Assembly: GCA_001602925.1 (NCBI GenBank)
Contig: LUZT01000008.1
Span: 29,209-93,208, forward strand
Origin: Chlorobiales bacterium Clorobi_01
Lineage (GTDB): Bacteria > Bacteroidota > Chlorobiia > Chlorobiales > Chlorobiaceae
Reading direction: 5' to 3'
DNA length: 64,000 bases
The translations under genes and the position numbers were made by a program. The notes beneath the pieces are model-generated. The model had not been told where the DNA came from, did no database searches, and saw only the letters and a program-made list of their open reading frames with translations. Shown piece by piece: positions 18,597 to 27,829 of this stretch (its first letter is position 1; the number at the start of each line of letters is the position of its first letter).

Positions 18597-20165
18597 TCAG
18601 GCAAGTCCGGTCAACAGTTCATCGAACAGTTCCCCGGTTTCGTTGCTGTCGAATCCGGAGAAGATTTCGTGGAAATGTTCCCTGACTTTTTCCCTTTCAC
18701 GGTAGAGCGTCGTAAGCAAACCGCCGATCGCTGCCGCTTCGCTGATGCCGCCCCTGTCCGCCGGAATGGCTTCGAGGCGGCTCTGGAGGAACTCCATCTG
18801 CACCGAGAGGTCAACGAAGGTGCCGAGGTTGTCCTGCAACGTCTTCATCTGCCGGAGCACCTGTGCGGTGGCTTTCGGAGGGAAGAGTGACGCGAAGAAT
18901 TCAAGCAGGTACCGGAGCTTTTTGCAGTCGATGCGCAACTCGTGAAGTTCGGCATCACTCGTCTCGCTGCCGGTACGCCGTCCATGCACGAGGACCTTTT
19001 TCAGCGCTTTCCTGATCGTCTTCGCTGCCACATCGCCCGTTGGCTCTGCAGCGAGTGGCGCGGTTTCCGGATCGGGAAGTTCTCCCTCCGCGATGAACTC
19101 CTTCAGCGAGGTCATAAAGCCGGAATATTCCCTGTCTGTAAGGTAGCGACAGAATTGTCTGTGATGCAAACGTTTATCTGCTTCGAGATCGCTGAAAAAG
19201 GGATCGAGCGCCGGTCTCAATGATGGTGGCAGGAGGCTGGTATACTCTTCGCGCCGCAGCAGGTAGACATCGCTGTCTCGCAGGTCGTTGGTGCGTTTGC
19301 CGAGTTCGCGCAGGCCGGCAAGCGCCCATGCAGTTTTTTCGGGATCGAACACGCCGTTGAGCAGCCGGAGGATCGAGCGGTTTCTGCGGATGGCGACGCG
19401 AAAGTCGTGCAGGAACTCGGAGTCGATGTCCTTGCGGATTCCCTCTTCATTCGCCTCCATGATTGAAGTTGTGAACTGCAGGAGCCGCCGGACATTTTCG
19501 TGGATGGATGCATGGGCATCGAGTTGCAGGCGAAGCTTCGGGGAGTAGCCTCTGCCGAACGGTTCGGCGGTCTCCATGATGGTCATGAGGCGCTCCTTGA
19601 AGCTGACGATCCGGTAGGCATCAACTGGCTCCGGCAGTGCCATCAGCATCGGCGACAGCTCCTTGTGGTAGCCCTTGAGCGGCGTGATCGAAAAGTGTTG
19701 TGGAAAGACCGTTTCGCTGGTTTTGTCCACTGGATGGAGTGACTCGTAATCGAGCGTCGCGACGGTTTTGTCGTCCCGGTTCAGAATCCGCCATGACGAG
19801 ATGAAGCGGTCAACGGCGCAGCGGTTGATGAAGGCGCGGAGCGTGCTGCACTGCAAAAGCCGCTTGCGCGCCTTTCCCTCCGGAAGGTCGGCAGCGAAGA
19901 AGTTTGGTGGCGTCTGGGCGAGTGGAGTCTCGGCTTCCACCGCACCGCTCTCGAGATCGATGATCGACAGGGTTCCTTTTCTGCGCATCACCGCCAGGCC
20001 GTTGCGGAACGCCTCCTCCTCGAAGGTGTCGTAGAAGACGAGCCGCTCCCGTCGCGAGGAATTCTTGCCAAGGCTCCACCCTTCAGGCAGGTTCTGCCCG
20101 ACCGACTGAACCAGCGGCATTTCGCCGTTGATTCGGAAAAAAAGGGACCCCTGGGTGTCGCTCAT
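18597..20165 (-). CDS. CHAD-domain protein with degenerate CYTH-like N-terminus
   Basis: A 522-residue protein. The C-terminal part, from about residue 225, is a CHAD domain: [18 protein letters not shown] and a second copy [18 protein letters not shown] are the conserved His and basic helices that bind polyphosphate. The N-terminal part has [20 protein letters not shown], resembling the CYTH (triphosphate tunnel) pattern, but the usual ExExK entry motif is not apparent, so enzymatic activity is doubtful. CHAD proteins in other bacteria localise to polyphosphate granules. The polyphosphate kinase gene lies 1 kb upstream on the same strand, which supports a granule-related role. Confidence 0.85.
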   Translation of the reverse strand: MSDTQGSLFFRINGEMPLVQSVGQNLPEGWSLGKNSSRRERLVFYDTFEEEAFRNGLAVMRRKGTLSIIDLESGAVEAETPLAQTPPNFFAADLPEGKARKRLLQCSTLRAFINRCAVDRFISSWRILNRDDKTVATLDYESLHPVDKTSETVFPQHFSITPLKGYHKELSPMLMALPEPVDAYRIVSFKERLMTIMETAEPFGRGYSPKLRLQLDAHASIHENVRRLLQFTTSIMEANEEGIRKDIDSEFLHDFRVAIRRNRSILRLLNGVFDPEKTAWALAGLRELGKRTNDLRDSDVYLLRREEYTSLLPPSLRPALDPFFSDLEADKRLHHRQFCRYLTDREYSGFMTSLKEFIAEGELPDPETAPLAAEPTGDVAAKTIRKALKKVLVHGRRTGSETSDAELHELRIDCKKLRYLLEFFASLFPPKATAQVLRQMKTLQDNLGTFVDLSVQMEFLQSRLEAIPADRGGISEAAAIGGLLTTLYREREKVREHFHEIFSGFDSNETGELFDELLTGLA

Positions 20166-20185
20166 AGGCTCTCGGTTTTGAGCGG

Positions 20186-21007
20186 TTATGAAGACAATGC
20201 TTCGAGTTGACTGCCAACGGTCTCCCGGCAGCAGCAGCGCACTGTTCCGCCATGGACGACCCTGATGCAGCTCCGGTCCGATTCCGGCCCTGTGACATCA
20301 CAGGCGAGTACCGGATTGCCGGAACAGTCAAGCTCGCCCTCGACCCGTTTCGGAAAGCGCTTGAGGTTCATGAGGCGGTTGCCGGAGCAGTTGAAGTTGC
20401 CCGAGACCTCGACCGGCCCGTGCGCGAGATTTTCCAGCAGGTTGTTTGCGCAGGAGAAGTCGCCGTTGACGAACTCCGGAGCACCGTCAAGCGAAACGAG
20501 CAGGTTCGAGGAGCAGTCGAAACCGGCATGGACTTCGTCAGGCGCGCCCAGGAGCGAGCGCAAGCGGTTGCCGGAGCAGTTGAATGCGCCGGTTTCGATC
20601 GGGCCGCCATAGAGTGAAACAAGCTGGTTGCCGGAACAGTCGAAGTGCCCCTTTACTTTTTTTGGCGCACCCAGGAGCGAAATCAGGCGGTTTCCGGAGC
20701 AGAGGAAATCTCCTTTCACCTTCGATGGCCCGCCCTTCAGGCACGAGAGCTGGTTGGACGAACAGTTGAAATCGCCGTTGATTTTTTCCGGTCCTCCTTC
20801 GAGCGAGACGATTTCGTTGCCGGAGCAGTCGAAGCTGCCGGTGATCCGGGGCGCGCCATCGAGGGACGTCAACCGGTTGCCGGAGCAGTTGAATGAGCCT
20901 TCGACGATTTCAGGACACCCTTCAAGCGAGGTCAGTCCCATGTTCGAGCAATCGATATCGCCCGTACCATCGAGCGTGCCCATAATATCTCTGAATGTGC
21001 GCATCAT
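20186..21007 (-). CDS. Cys-ladder leucine-rich-type repeat protein
   Basis: A 273-residue protein made almost entirely of about eleven 20-21 residue repeats with the consensus GxFxCSGNxLxSLxGxPxxV. Each repeat brings one Cys, giving a stacked cysteine ladder on one face of a predicted solenoid. The last 40 residues break the pattern and contain the CCC motif in VRCCCRETVG. No signal peptide is present. The stop lies 20 bases before the CHAD gene start, so it is probably in the same transcript. Function unknown; such repeats usually bind protein. At the DNA level the repeats are similar but not identical. Confidence 0.75.
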   Translation of the reverse strand: MMRTFRDIMGTLDGTGDIDCSNMGLTSLEGCPEIVEGSFNCSGNRLTSLDGAPRITGSFDCSGNEIVSLEGGPEKINGDFNCSSNQLSCLKGGPSKVKGDFLCSGNRLISLLGAPKKVKGHFDCSGNQLVSLYGGPIETGAFNCSGNRLRSLLGAPDEVHAGFDCSSNLLVSLDGAPEFVNGDFSCANNLLENLAHGPVEVSGNFNCSGNRLMNLKRFPKRVEGELDCSGNPVLACDVTGPESDRSCIRVVHGGTVRCCCRETVGSQLEALSS

Positions 21008-21205
21008 TGCGAAACGTTGATGATTCGATGCCGGTCACGGCCCTTTCGGGAGGGCATCGGATTGAACAGATTTTTCAGTATGTACGGTAGAAAACTTAGC
21101 TGATCGATGCCGGATATATCGTTCATTTGCAAAGTTTTAACGGAATCGTCACCAATCTGTTGCCGTTCCGGGGCCTTTTCAGGCCGTCCTCGAACCGTGA
21201 CCGGA

Positions 21206-23392
21206 TCAGTTCAGACCCAGGCGTCCCTTGATGCCGGTTGTTTTTTTCTTCTGCGTGCGGCGTTTCATGAAGCGCTCCTGACTGTTGACTTTCGGTGCGT
21301 CGTTGCGCACAAGGGTGCAATTGCCGTCCGGTCCGATTTTCCAGGCCTTGAGGTTGTCGCTGAGCTGGAGCTCGAGATCGTTTCTGACCCGCTCCACCAG
21401 TGAGGGGTCGAAAACCGGGAAGAGCGTTTCGACGCGGTCGTCGAGATTTCGCTGCATGATGTCGGCGCTGCCGAGGTACAGCTCGGGCGAGCCTCCATTG
21501 GCGAAGTAGTAGGCGCGGCTGTGTTCGAGGTAGCGTCCGATGATGCTGATGACGCGAATATTCTCGCTGACGCCCGGAATACCCGGCTTGAGGCAGCAGA
21601 TCCCTCTGACCACAAGGTCTATCTGCACTCCCGCACGTGATGCCCGGTAGAGTGCCTGGATGGTGGCCGGATCGACCAGCGAGTTCATTTTCATCATGAT
21701 TCTGCCGCCGCTACTTTTTCTTGCCAGGGCGATTTCGCGCTCGATCATCTCGATGATCCGCTTTCTCGTATTGATCGGCGAGACAAGCAGAGAGCGGTAG
21801 CCGGTGTACCGGAAGTAGCCTGTCAGCGCGTTGAACAGCTCCGAGACCTCTCCGGCGAGCAGTTCATCATCAGTAAAAAAGCTGTAGTCGGTGTAGAGCT
21901 TTCCGGTTGACGGGTTGTAGTTCCCTGTGCCGAGGTGCAGATAGCGTTTGAGCCCCTGCGGTTCGCGGCGCACCACGAGTGTCAGTTTCGCGTGGGTTTT
22001 CAGGCCAGGCAGGCCGTAGATGACGTGCGCGCCGACATCTTCGAGCGCACGCGCCCACCCGATGTTGTTTTCTTCGTCGAATCTCGCCTTCAGTTCCACC
22101 AGCACCGCCACCTGCTTGCCCGATTCGGCGGCCTTCATTAGTGCCTTGACGATGGGGGAGTTGCTGCCGACCCGGTAGAGGGTCTGCTTGATGGAGAGTA
22201 CATCGGGGTCGCTGGCCGCCCGGTCGACGAAATCGACCACCGGTTTGAACGAGTCGTAAGGATGGTAAAAGAGCAGGTCACCCGAACTGATGGCACTGAA
22301 AATGTCACCGTTTCGCTGTTCCTCGAACATGTTGAACGGGATGAACGGCTCGTCCTTCAGCGATGGCCGGTCGATGCCGAGCAACTCCATCAGGCAGCTC
22401 ATGCCGAGCGCACCGTCGATTTCGTAGACGTTTCTTCCCTCGATTTCGAGGTTGTTTATCAGCAACTGTCGCACAAAATCGGGCATTTCGGGACTGATGT
22501 CAAGCCGCACGACGTTGCCGTATCGCCTTGACCTGACACCTTTTTCGATGGTTTGTAGCAGGTCGCCCGCCTCGTCCTCCTCGATCTCGATGTCGGCGTC
22601 ACGGATAATGCGGAACTGGTGCGACTGCACGATCTTCATCGTTGGGAACAGCAGGCCAAGGTTCTGCTGGATCAGCTCCTCGATCCAGAGAAACCTCATG
22701 CAGGAGGGATCATTACCCAGACCCTCGATGTCGTTGAGTTTCAATAGGCGCGGCAGCACGCTCGGCACCTTGACGCGGGCGAACTTCAGGTTGCCGTGTT
22801 CGACGTCGTCGAGTTCGATGGCCAGGTTCAGCGACAGGTTCGACATGAAGGGGAACGGGTGGCCGGTATCGAACGCCAGCGGCGTGAGTACTGGGTAGAT
22901 CTCCTTGCGGAACCAGGCGTTCAGCGCCACCTGCTCTTTTTCTGGCAGATCGGCGAAGTGGACGAAGGTGACGCCTTCCGCGGCGAGCGCAGGCAGGATG
23001 TCGCCGTACAGACAGGTGTTGCGCAGCTTGAGCTGCTCGATTACCTCCGCTCTGATTCGTTCGAGCTGCTCGGATGGGGTGAAGCCGTCGATGGTCTTTT
23101 TGCGGATGCCAGCCTCGACCTGCTTTTCGATACCGGCCACGCGGATCATGAAAAATTCGTCGAGGTTGGAGCTGAAGATGGCAATGAATTTGGCCCGTTC
23201 GATTAGCGGATGCTGATCCGGGCGGATCGCCTCGTCGAGCACGCGGCGGTTGAAGTGCAGCCAGCTCAGCTCACGATTGATGTAGAGCGACGGATCGCTC
23301 AAATCGGGCTTGTCACAGTGACCGTTGCCATTGAGTTTCTGATGTTCTGGCAGCAACGCTGCCTGAAGGTTTTCGGAGTTGGCCGGGTTCAT
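21206..23392 (-). CDS. ppk: Polyphosphate kinase 1
   Basis: A 728-residue protein. It opens with [19 protein letters not shown], typical of the PPK1 N-terminal domain. It keeps both catalytic-region histidines, His467 in [15 protein letters not shown] and His486 in [12 protein letters not shown], spaced 19 residues apart as in the E. coli enzyme. Near the C-terminus is [21 protein letters not shown]1 makes polyphosphate reversibly from ATP through a phospho-histidine. The tail carries an extra basic segment, KRRTQKKK. It sits upstream of the repeat, CHAD and ParA genes with a 198-base gap. Phosphate-uptake genes lie about 7 kb away. Confidence 0.95.
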   Translation of the reverse strand: MNPANSENLQAALLPEHQKLNGNGHCDKPDLSDPSLYINRELSWLHFNRRVLDEAIRPDQHPLIERAKFIAIFSSNLDEFFMIRVAGIEKQVEAGIRKKTIDGFTPSEQLERIRAEVIEQLKLRNTCLYGDILPALAAEGVTFVHFADLPEKEQVALNAWFRKEIYPVLTPLAFDTGHPFPFMSNLSLNLAIELDDVEHGNLKFARVKVPSVLPRLLKLNDIEGLGNDPSCMRFLWIEELIQQNLGLLFPTMKIVQSHQFRIIRDADIEIEEDEAGDLLQTIEKGVRSRRYGNVVRLDISPEMPDFVRQLLINNLEIEGRNVYEIDGALGMSCLMELLGIDRPSLKDEPFIPFNMFEEQRNGDIFSAISSGDLLFYHPYDSFKPVVDFVDRAASDPDVLSIKQTLYRVGSNSPIVKALMKAAESGKQVAVLVELKARFDEENNIGWARALEDVGAHVIYGLPGLKTHAKLTLVVRREPQGLKRYLHLGTGNYNPSTGKLYTDYSFFTDDELLAGEVSELFNALTGYFRYTGYRSLLVSPINTRKRIIEMIEREIALARKSSGGRIMMKMNSLVDPATIQALYRASRAGVQIDLVVRGICCLKPGIPGVSENIRVISIIGRYLEHSRAYYFANGGSPELYLGSADIMQRNLDDRVETLFPVFDPSLVERVRNDLELQLSDNLKAWKIGPDGNCTLVRNDAPKVNSQERFMKRRTQKKKTTGIKGRLGLN

Positions 23393-23553
23393 ATCGTGCG
23401 AACTGGAGCTGGATGTCCGTCATTCTGAGGTATCCGGGTTGTTTCCGGCGTACTTGTTTTACTGTGTACTGGCGAAATTAGCGAATAGTTCCCGCTGGAA
23501 AGGTTACGAACGTGTTAACTCTCTTTCTTCCCGACGGTTAAGCGGTCAGATGC

Positions 23554-23622
23554 TCATGCGGTGAGGAGGGGAATGATCTCTTCGGGGGATGAAACCAGCT
23601 TCGATGCATTGGTCTCAAAAAT
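23554..23622 (-). pseudogene. Remnant of the 3' end of a second phosphatase (gph-like) gene
   Basis: Read on the minus strand, this fragment encodes ETNASKLVSSPEEIIPLLTA and then a stop. It matches the C-terminus of the intact phosphatase at 26234-26908 (GAAQLVSHPTEIIPLLTA, stop) in the same orientation. The DNA is roughly 70 percent identical over about 55 bases by hand alignment. There is no start and no upstream homology, because the TIR gene stop abuts it at 23630. It is best read as the displaced end of a gph copy, left when the TIR gene was inserted. Confidence 0.7.
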
Positions 23623-23629
23623 GACTAAA

Positions 23630-26095
23630 CTACCAGCGCTTTTTCATGAAAGCCTCGAGGCCTTTTTTGGTCTCTATGGTATCAGGATGTTTTTCACCCA
23701 GAGCCTGCTTGTATATCGAATATGCCCGTTGGAGGAGCGACTTGACCTGGGGAAACTTGCGCTGTGCCTGCAACACGTTTGCCAGATTGTTCAGGCTTTT
23801 GGCGACACTGGGATGATTGATACCGAGTTGTTTTTCTTTGATCAAGAGAGCCTGTCTGTAGAGTTGCTCAGCTTGGGCGTACTTGCATTGATTGTGTAAT
23901 ACGGTGGCTATGTTGTTCAGGGTTGTTGCTACATAGGGATGTTCCTTGCCTAGTTGTTTTTCATTGATTGCCAAGGCTTGCCGGTAAAGTGTTTCGGCTT
24001 GAGCGTACTTTCTCTGATCTTGTAATGCTGAAGCTAGTTCGTTCAGAATGGTTGCTACATGGGGGTGCTCATTGCCAAGCTGTTGTTCATTGATCGTCAG
24101 AGCTTGCCTGCAAAGTGATTCGGCTTCAGCATATTTTCCCTGATCTCGAAGTATTGTAGCCAAATTGCTCAGGCTGGTTGCTACATCGGGGTGCTCCTTA
24201 CCGAGTTGTTGTTCCCTGACCGCCAGTGCTTGACGGTACAGAGGCTCGGATTCTGTGTACCTGCATTGCGCATCCAGCAAAACGGCGAGGTCGTTCTGGC
24301 TCATTGCCACATCAAGGTGATCGTCGCCAAGCTGGTTTTTCCGAATTTCGAGTGCATTGCGAAAAAGAGGTTCTGCTTCGTTGTATGTTCCTCGACCGTA
24401 CAGATAACGAGCCATGTTGTTCAAGAGCAGCGCTTGCTCAAGCTGTTTAGCATTATTTTCATGTGACTGATCTTCTGTCAAAGCGACGGCGTGAGGAAAG
24501 AGCGCCGCGCATAACGGCCAGCATTTTGGATGAAGGTATCCCTCATCTGGAAATTGCTGTGATAGAGCTACAATCAAGGCATCTCTGTAAGATGCCATGT
24601 CAGCGGCGGTCATATAGTCCCGAACGACTGTCTGAACCAGACGGTGAACGAAGGCATGATCATTTTCAACTGACAGCAGGGAGTATGAACGAAGCGCTCC
24701 GACAGCGTCATCGATCAGGAACGGGTCGAGTGTTGACGATTCTCCCCGTTCAGCGAAATAACTCTCAAGCGCATGATTCAGGAGCGTTTTCGGAATGGCA
24801 TCCGGGGCGACAAGACTGGCAAGAGACAACAGCTCCTGGGCGCAGGGTACCGGCTGTATCTGATCGAAAGCAAGACTCCATGTGGTGGCAACCGTGGCAG
24901 GGTACCCTTCCGGCGGGGTTTCCCTCTTCCAGAGTTCCTGACGGCGTGAATTGAAGAGCGTCAGGTATTCGGTATAGCTTTTTCCCTTGGTATCGATATA
25001 GGCGGCGGCCTGTTCCAGCGCGAGCGGTAGATCGCCGAGAGCATCGGCAACCTCTCCGGCCATAGGTCCATCGCTGAGCTGGGTACGTTTGTTCAGAAAG
25101 GAGATCGACTCGGCACGGCTCCAGACGCTCATTTCAACCGGAGCACAAGCTTTTTTCCAGTCCTGGTTTCTCGATGTGATCAGCACGTGACCGTCAACCG
25201 AATTCGGCAGGAAGTCCCTGATCGTGGCGTGATCGGGGGCGTTGTCAAAGATCAGAAGCCACTGTGGATTGTGGTCAAGCCAGTATCGTACAGCCTCTAC
25301 GATGACCTTTTGTTCAGCTTCATCTTTTTCCCGCAGGTTTAGCTTTCCGGCAAGATTGGCATAGTCAGAAGCAAGCGTTGAAACTTCATTGGCGCGAAGC
25401 CACCAGATCACCTCGTACGAAGCGCAGTGTCGCCAGGCATATTCGACGGCGAGCTGCGTTTTGCCGATACCTCCGAGACCATATAACGATTGCTGGGTTA
25501 TGGCGATATGGTGGCCGCTGGTTAAAGAGTTTCGCAGGTCGAGCAGTAGCTGATCCCGCCCGGTAAAGTTCGGATTGCGTCTTTGCAAGTTGCATATCTG
25601 GGGAAGCGTGCCCGGAAAACGGGGTTCCGAATGCTTTTCGTCCGAAATTCCGGCAGGAAATGCTAGCTCGGTTTCTGGTTGTTGTGGCTCTTCATCACTT
25701 AACGAACCTCGGATGCCTTCCAGAAAGCGGGTTTTTGCAGCTTCCTCGGCGAGGCCGACCAGATCGATGTAGACCACCGCAGCGAGTAGGCCGGTAGGCT
25801 CGCATGTGTCGATGCGAACCGGAATCAGCAGCCTTTGAAGACCTTTCGGGTCTCGTGCGAAGGCGGCTGCCCATTCGGGATGGGTAAAACTGGCAGCGAG
25901 ATAGCGCGAGGAGAGTACCGCAAGCGTTCGCCGGGTTTCCTTTGCGGCACGATCCATTTCAAGCACGAAATTTGAGCCTGCATGAAAATCCTGGGATTGT
26001 AAAACCGTCGTATATCCAACCCTGCGTAACTGTCCGGCCAGCCATTCCGCCCACTGTCGGTCAGCACTGGTGTAACTGATGAAAAAGTCTTTCAT
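23630..26095 (-). CDS. TIR-NB-ARC-TPR immune-type STAND protein
   Basis: A protein of 821 residues from the ATG at 26093-26095; a GTG two codons earlier is possible. An N-terminal TIR domain (about 1-130) opens KDFFISYTSADRQWAEWLA, with Glu74 in FTHPEW at the position of the NADase glutamate. An NB-ARC ATPase follows, with Walker A GLGGIGKT at 206-213, WLLIFDNA as Walker B, VLITSRNQDW as sensor and GDLPLALEQAAAY. The C-terminal third has about seven 42-residue TPR (kinesin-light-chain-like) repeats. The architecture fits bacterial NLR-like anti-phage proteins that deplete NAD after sensing infection. The gene is visibly AT-richer than its neighbours. Confidence 0.9.
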   Translation of the reverse strand: MKDFFISYTSADRQWAEWLAGQLRRVGYTTVLQSQDFHAGSNFVLEMDRAAKETRRTLAVLSSRYLAASFTHPEWAAAFARDPKGLQRLLIPVRIDTCEPTGLLAAVVYIDLVGLAEEAAKTRFLEGIRGSLSDEEPQQPETELAFPAGISDEKHSEPRFPGTLPQICNLQRRNPNFTGRDQLLLDLRNSLTSGHHIAITQQSLYGLGGIGKTQLAVEYAWRHCASYEVIWWLRANEVSTLASDYANLAGKLNLREKDEAEQKVIVEAVRYWLDHNPQWLLIFDNAPDHATIRDFLPNSVDGHVLITSRNQDWKKACAPVEMSVWSRAESISFLNKRTQLSDGPMAGEVADALGDLPLALEQAAAYIDTKGKSYTEYLTLFNSRRQELWKRETPPEGYPATVATTWSLAFDQIQPVPCAQELLSLASLVAPDAIPKTLLNHALESYFAERGESSTLDPFLIDDAVGALRSYSLLSVENDHAFVHRLVQTVVRDYMTAADMASYRDALIVALSQQFPDEGYLHPKCWPLCAALFPHAVALTEDQSHENNAKQLEQALLLNNMARYLYGRGTYNEAEPLFRNALEIRKNQLGDDHLDVAMSQNDLAVLLDAQCRYTESEPLYRQALAVREQQLGKEHPDVATSLSNLATILRDQGKYAEAESLCRQALTINEQQLGNEHPHVATILNELASALQDQRKYAQAETLYRQALAINEKQLGKEHPYVATTLNNIATVLHNQCKYAQAEQLYRQALLIKEKQLGINHPSVAKSLNNLANVLQAQRKFPQVKSLLQRAYSIYKQALGEKHPDTIETKKGLEAFMKKRW

Positions 26096-26192
26096 TGGCA
26101 CACAGGAGGAAAGATGTTGATGTGGCCCGCAAAATCGCTATGAAAAAATAACGCGATGTTACGTTATCAACAACAGAAAGTGATTTTGGTGT

Positions 26193-26204
26193 CACAAATT
26201 TGTG
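26193..26204. promoter_or_regulatory. Palindrome upstream of the TIR gene
   Basis: CACAAATTTGTG is a perfect 12-base palindrome, embedded in an AT-rich stretch that separates the TIR gene start from the phosphatase stop. It lies about 100 bases upstream of the TIR start, where an operator or part of a promoter could be. Function is not shown by sequence. Confidence 0.35.
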
Positions 26205-26233
26205 TCAAAAAAACTCACGCTCGTTATGGCAAT

Positions 26234-26908
26234 TCACGCGGTGAGCAGCGGGATGATTTCGGTGGGGTGTGAGACGAGCTGCGCTGCGCCGGTGGCGAGC
26301 AATTCATCCCCGGGACGGTAGCCCCAGGTGACGCCGAGGGGGTACATGCCGGCGGCGTTGGCGGTTTTCATGTCCACGCCGCTGTCGCCGACGTAGAGGA
26401 TCGAGGCGGGCTGGACGCCGAGTTCTTCGGCGACGAGCAGCGCGCCGGTCGGGTCGGGCTTCGGAGCGATGCCTTCGCGGAAGCCCATGATGACGTCGAA
26501 TTTCCATGGCGCGAGCAGCTCTTCGGCGCACTGGCGGGTGAAACGGTCGGGTTTGTTGGAGAGGATCGCCTTTTTCAGCCCCAGCTGGTCGATGGCGTCG
26601 AGCAGCTCCGCGATGCCTTCATATGGGCGGGAGCTGTCGTTCCAGTGCTCGGCATAGCGGGCCTGCATCTTCTTGAGCAGCGGCTCGGTGATGGCGTCGT
26701 CGTGGGCGCTTTCGGGCAGCGCTCTTTTGACCAGATCTCTCATGCCGAAGCCGACCATCACCCGGCATGCCTCGACCGGATGGGTCGGGTAGCCCTCCTC
26801 TTCGAGCACCGAGTTGAGGCTGTAGGAGATGTCCGCGAGCGTGTGAAGCAGGGTGCCGTCCATGTCGAACACCACGGCGGAGAATTTCTGGTTAACTGAA
26901 TGAATCAT
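26234..26908 (-). CDS. gph: HAD-family phosphatase, phosphoglycolate phosphatase-like
   Basis: A 224-residue HAD hydrolase. Motif I is FDMDGTLL (nucleophile and acid Asp), motif II is AILSNKP, motif III is around KPDPTGAL, and motif IV is ILYVGDSGVDM. The alpha-helical cap and length match Gph/PGP enzymes that remove phosphate from 2-phosphoglycolate, though other small phosphosugars are possible. It follows the methyltransferase gene by 6 bases and is likely co-transcribed with it. A divergent copy of its last 18 codons lies on the far side of the TIR gene. Confidence 0.85.
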   Translation of the reverse strand: MIHSVNQKFSAVVFDMDGTLLHTLADISYSLNSVLEEEGYPTHPVEACRVMVGFGMRDLVKRALPESAHDDAITEPLLKKMQARYAEHWNDSSRPYEGIAELLDAIDQLGLKKAILSNKPDRFTRQCAEELLAPWKFDVIMGFREGIAPKPDPTGALLVAEELGVQPASILYVGDSGVDMKTANAAGMYPLGVTWGYRPGDELLATGAAQLVSHPTEIIPLLTA

Positions 26909-26914
26909 AATGCG

Positions 26915-27574
26915 TTAAGCCTTTGGTTTGACTGCGGTGACGAGGAACACCGGATAGTTTTTCAGGTTGCCCTCGCGCTTCTTCTTTTCGATGATGTGCG
27001 CGGTCATGAAGGCGATGCTCGAAAAACCCGCCGATTCGAGGAGTGCTTGCAGCTCCGCGCGGTCGAAGCCGCGGTGAACCTTCTCGGTGGCGTCATCGTG
27101 GAAGAGGCCATCCTCAGCGTCGAGGTCAGCGATGGCAAGCGCACCGCCAGGCGACATGTGGCCGATCAGCTCCCGGAGGAAGCTCGCGGTGTCGGGAATG
27201 TGGTGCAGGGTCATGCTGCTGTAGACGAAGTCGTAGTCGCGGTCAAGTCCGTCGGCCTCTTCGGGTCGGCTGAAGTCGAGGTGCAGCGGTTTGACGTTGG
27301 CGATGGCGCTTGCGGCGATCTTTTCGCCGAGCATCCGGAGCATCTCGGAGGAGCTGTCCAGTGCGGTCAGCCGCTCGCAATGCGGTGCAATGCGGGTCGT
27401 TACGAGGCCCGTGCCGCAGCCGAATTCGAGTGCGTTCGCGGGCTTGCCCACCGGCATATGCGCGATGATTGCGCGGGCGACCGCATCGGCAAGCGCCGCG
27501 CGAACGGCGTTGGCGTCCCACTCGGCAGCTTTGTTATCGAAGCGCTCGGTATCGGTCCAGTTCTGTTCGCTCAT
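26915..27574 (-). CDS. Class I SAM-dependent methyltransferase
   Basis: A 219-residue Rossmann methyltransferase. Motif I is ALEFGCGTGLVTTRIA, the acidic residue ending motif II is in TALDSSSEML, and YDFVYSSMTLHHIPD marks motif IV. The GALAIADLDAEDGLFHDD segment is typical of small-molecule or ubiquinone-type methyltransferases (Methyltransf_11/25). Substrate unknown. It is the first gene of a minus-strand pair with the phosphatase. The start is the ATG at 27572-27574. Confidence 0.85.
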   Translation of the reverse strand: MSEQNWTDTERFDNKAAEWDANAVRAALADAVARAIIAHMPVGKPANALEFGCGTGLVTTRIAPHCERLTALDSSSEMLRMLGEKIAASAIANVKPLHLDFSRPEEADGLDRDYDFVYSSMTLHHIPDTASFLRELIGHMSPGGALAIADLDAEDGLFHDDATEKVHRGFDRAELQALLESAGFSSIAFMTAHIIEKKKREGNLKNYPVFLVTAVKPKA

Positions 27575-27829
27575 CGTTGTTCAGCGGTTATGCGGTTCAT
27601 CGGAAATCGGCAGCAGTTGCTGACCGCGCACAATATAAGGCTCACCGGTCAAGAGTGAAAACCGGAAGAGCGGCCATTCGAGTCGCCTCATCATGCGGCC
27701 CGCAGAAGTTGCCAAATCGTTGCCACCCCTCCACAAACGCCCAACAATCCACAGTTAATTTTGAACGTCGGCAGATGAGTCTGTCTCATTCAAATCCCAT
27801 ACGACATATAGGCCCTATAAGAATTTTCT

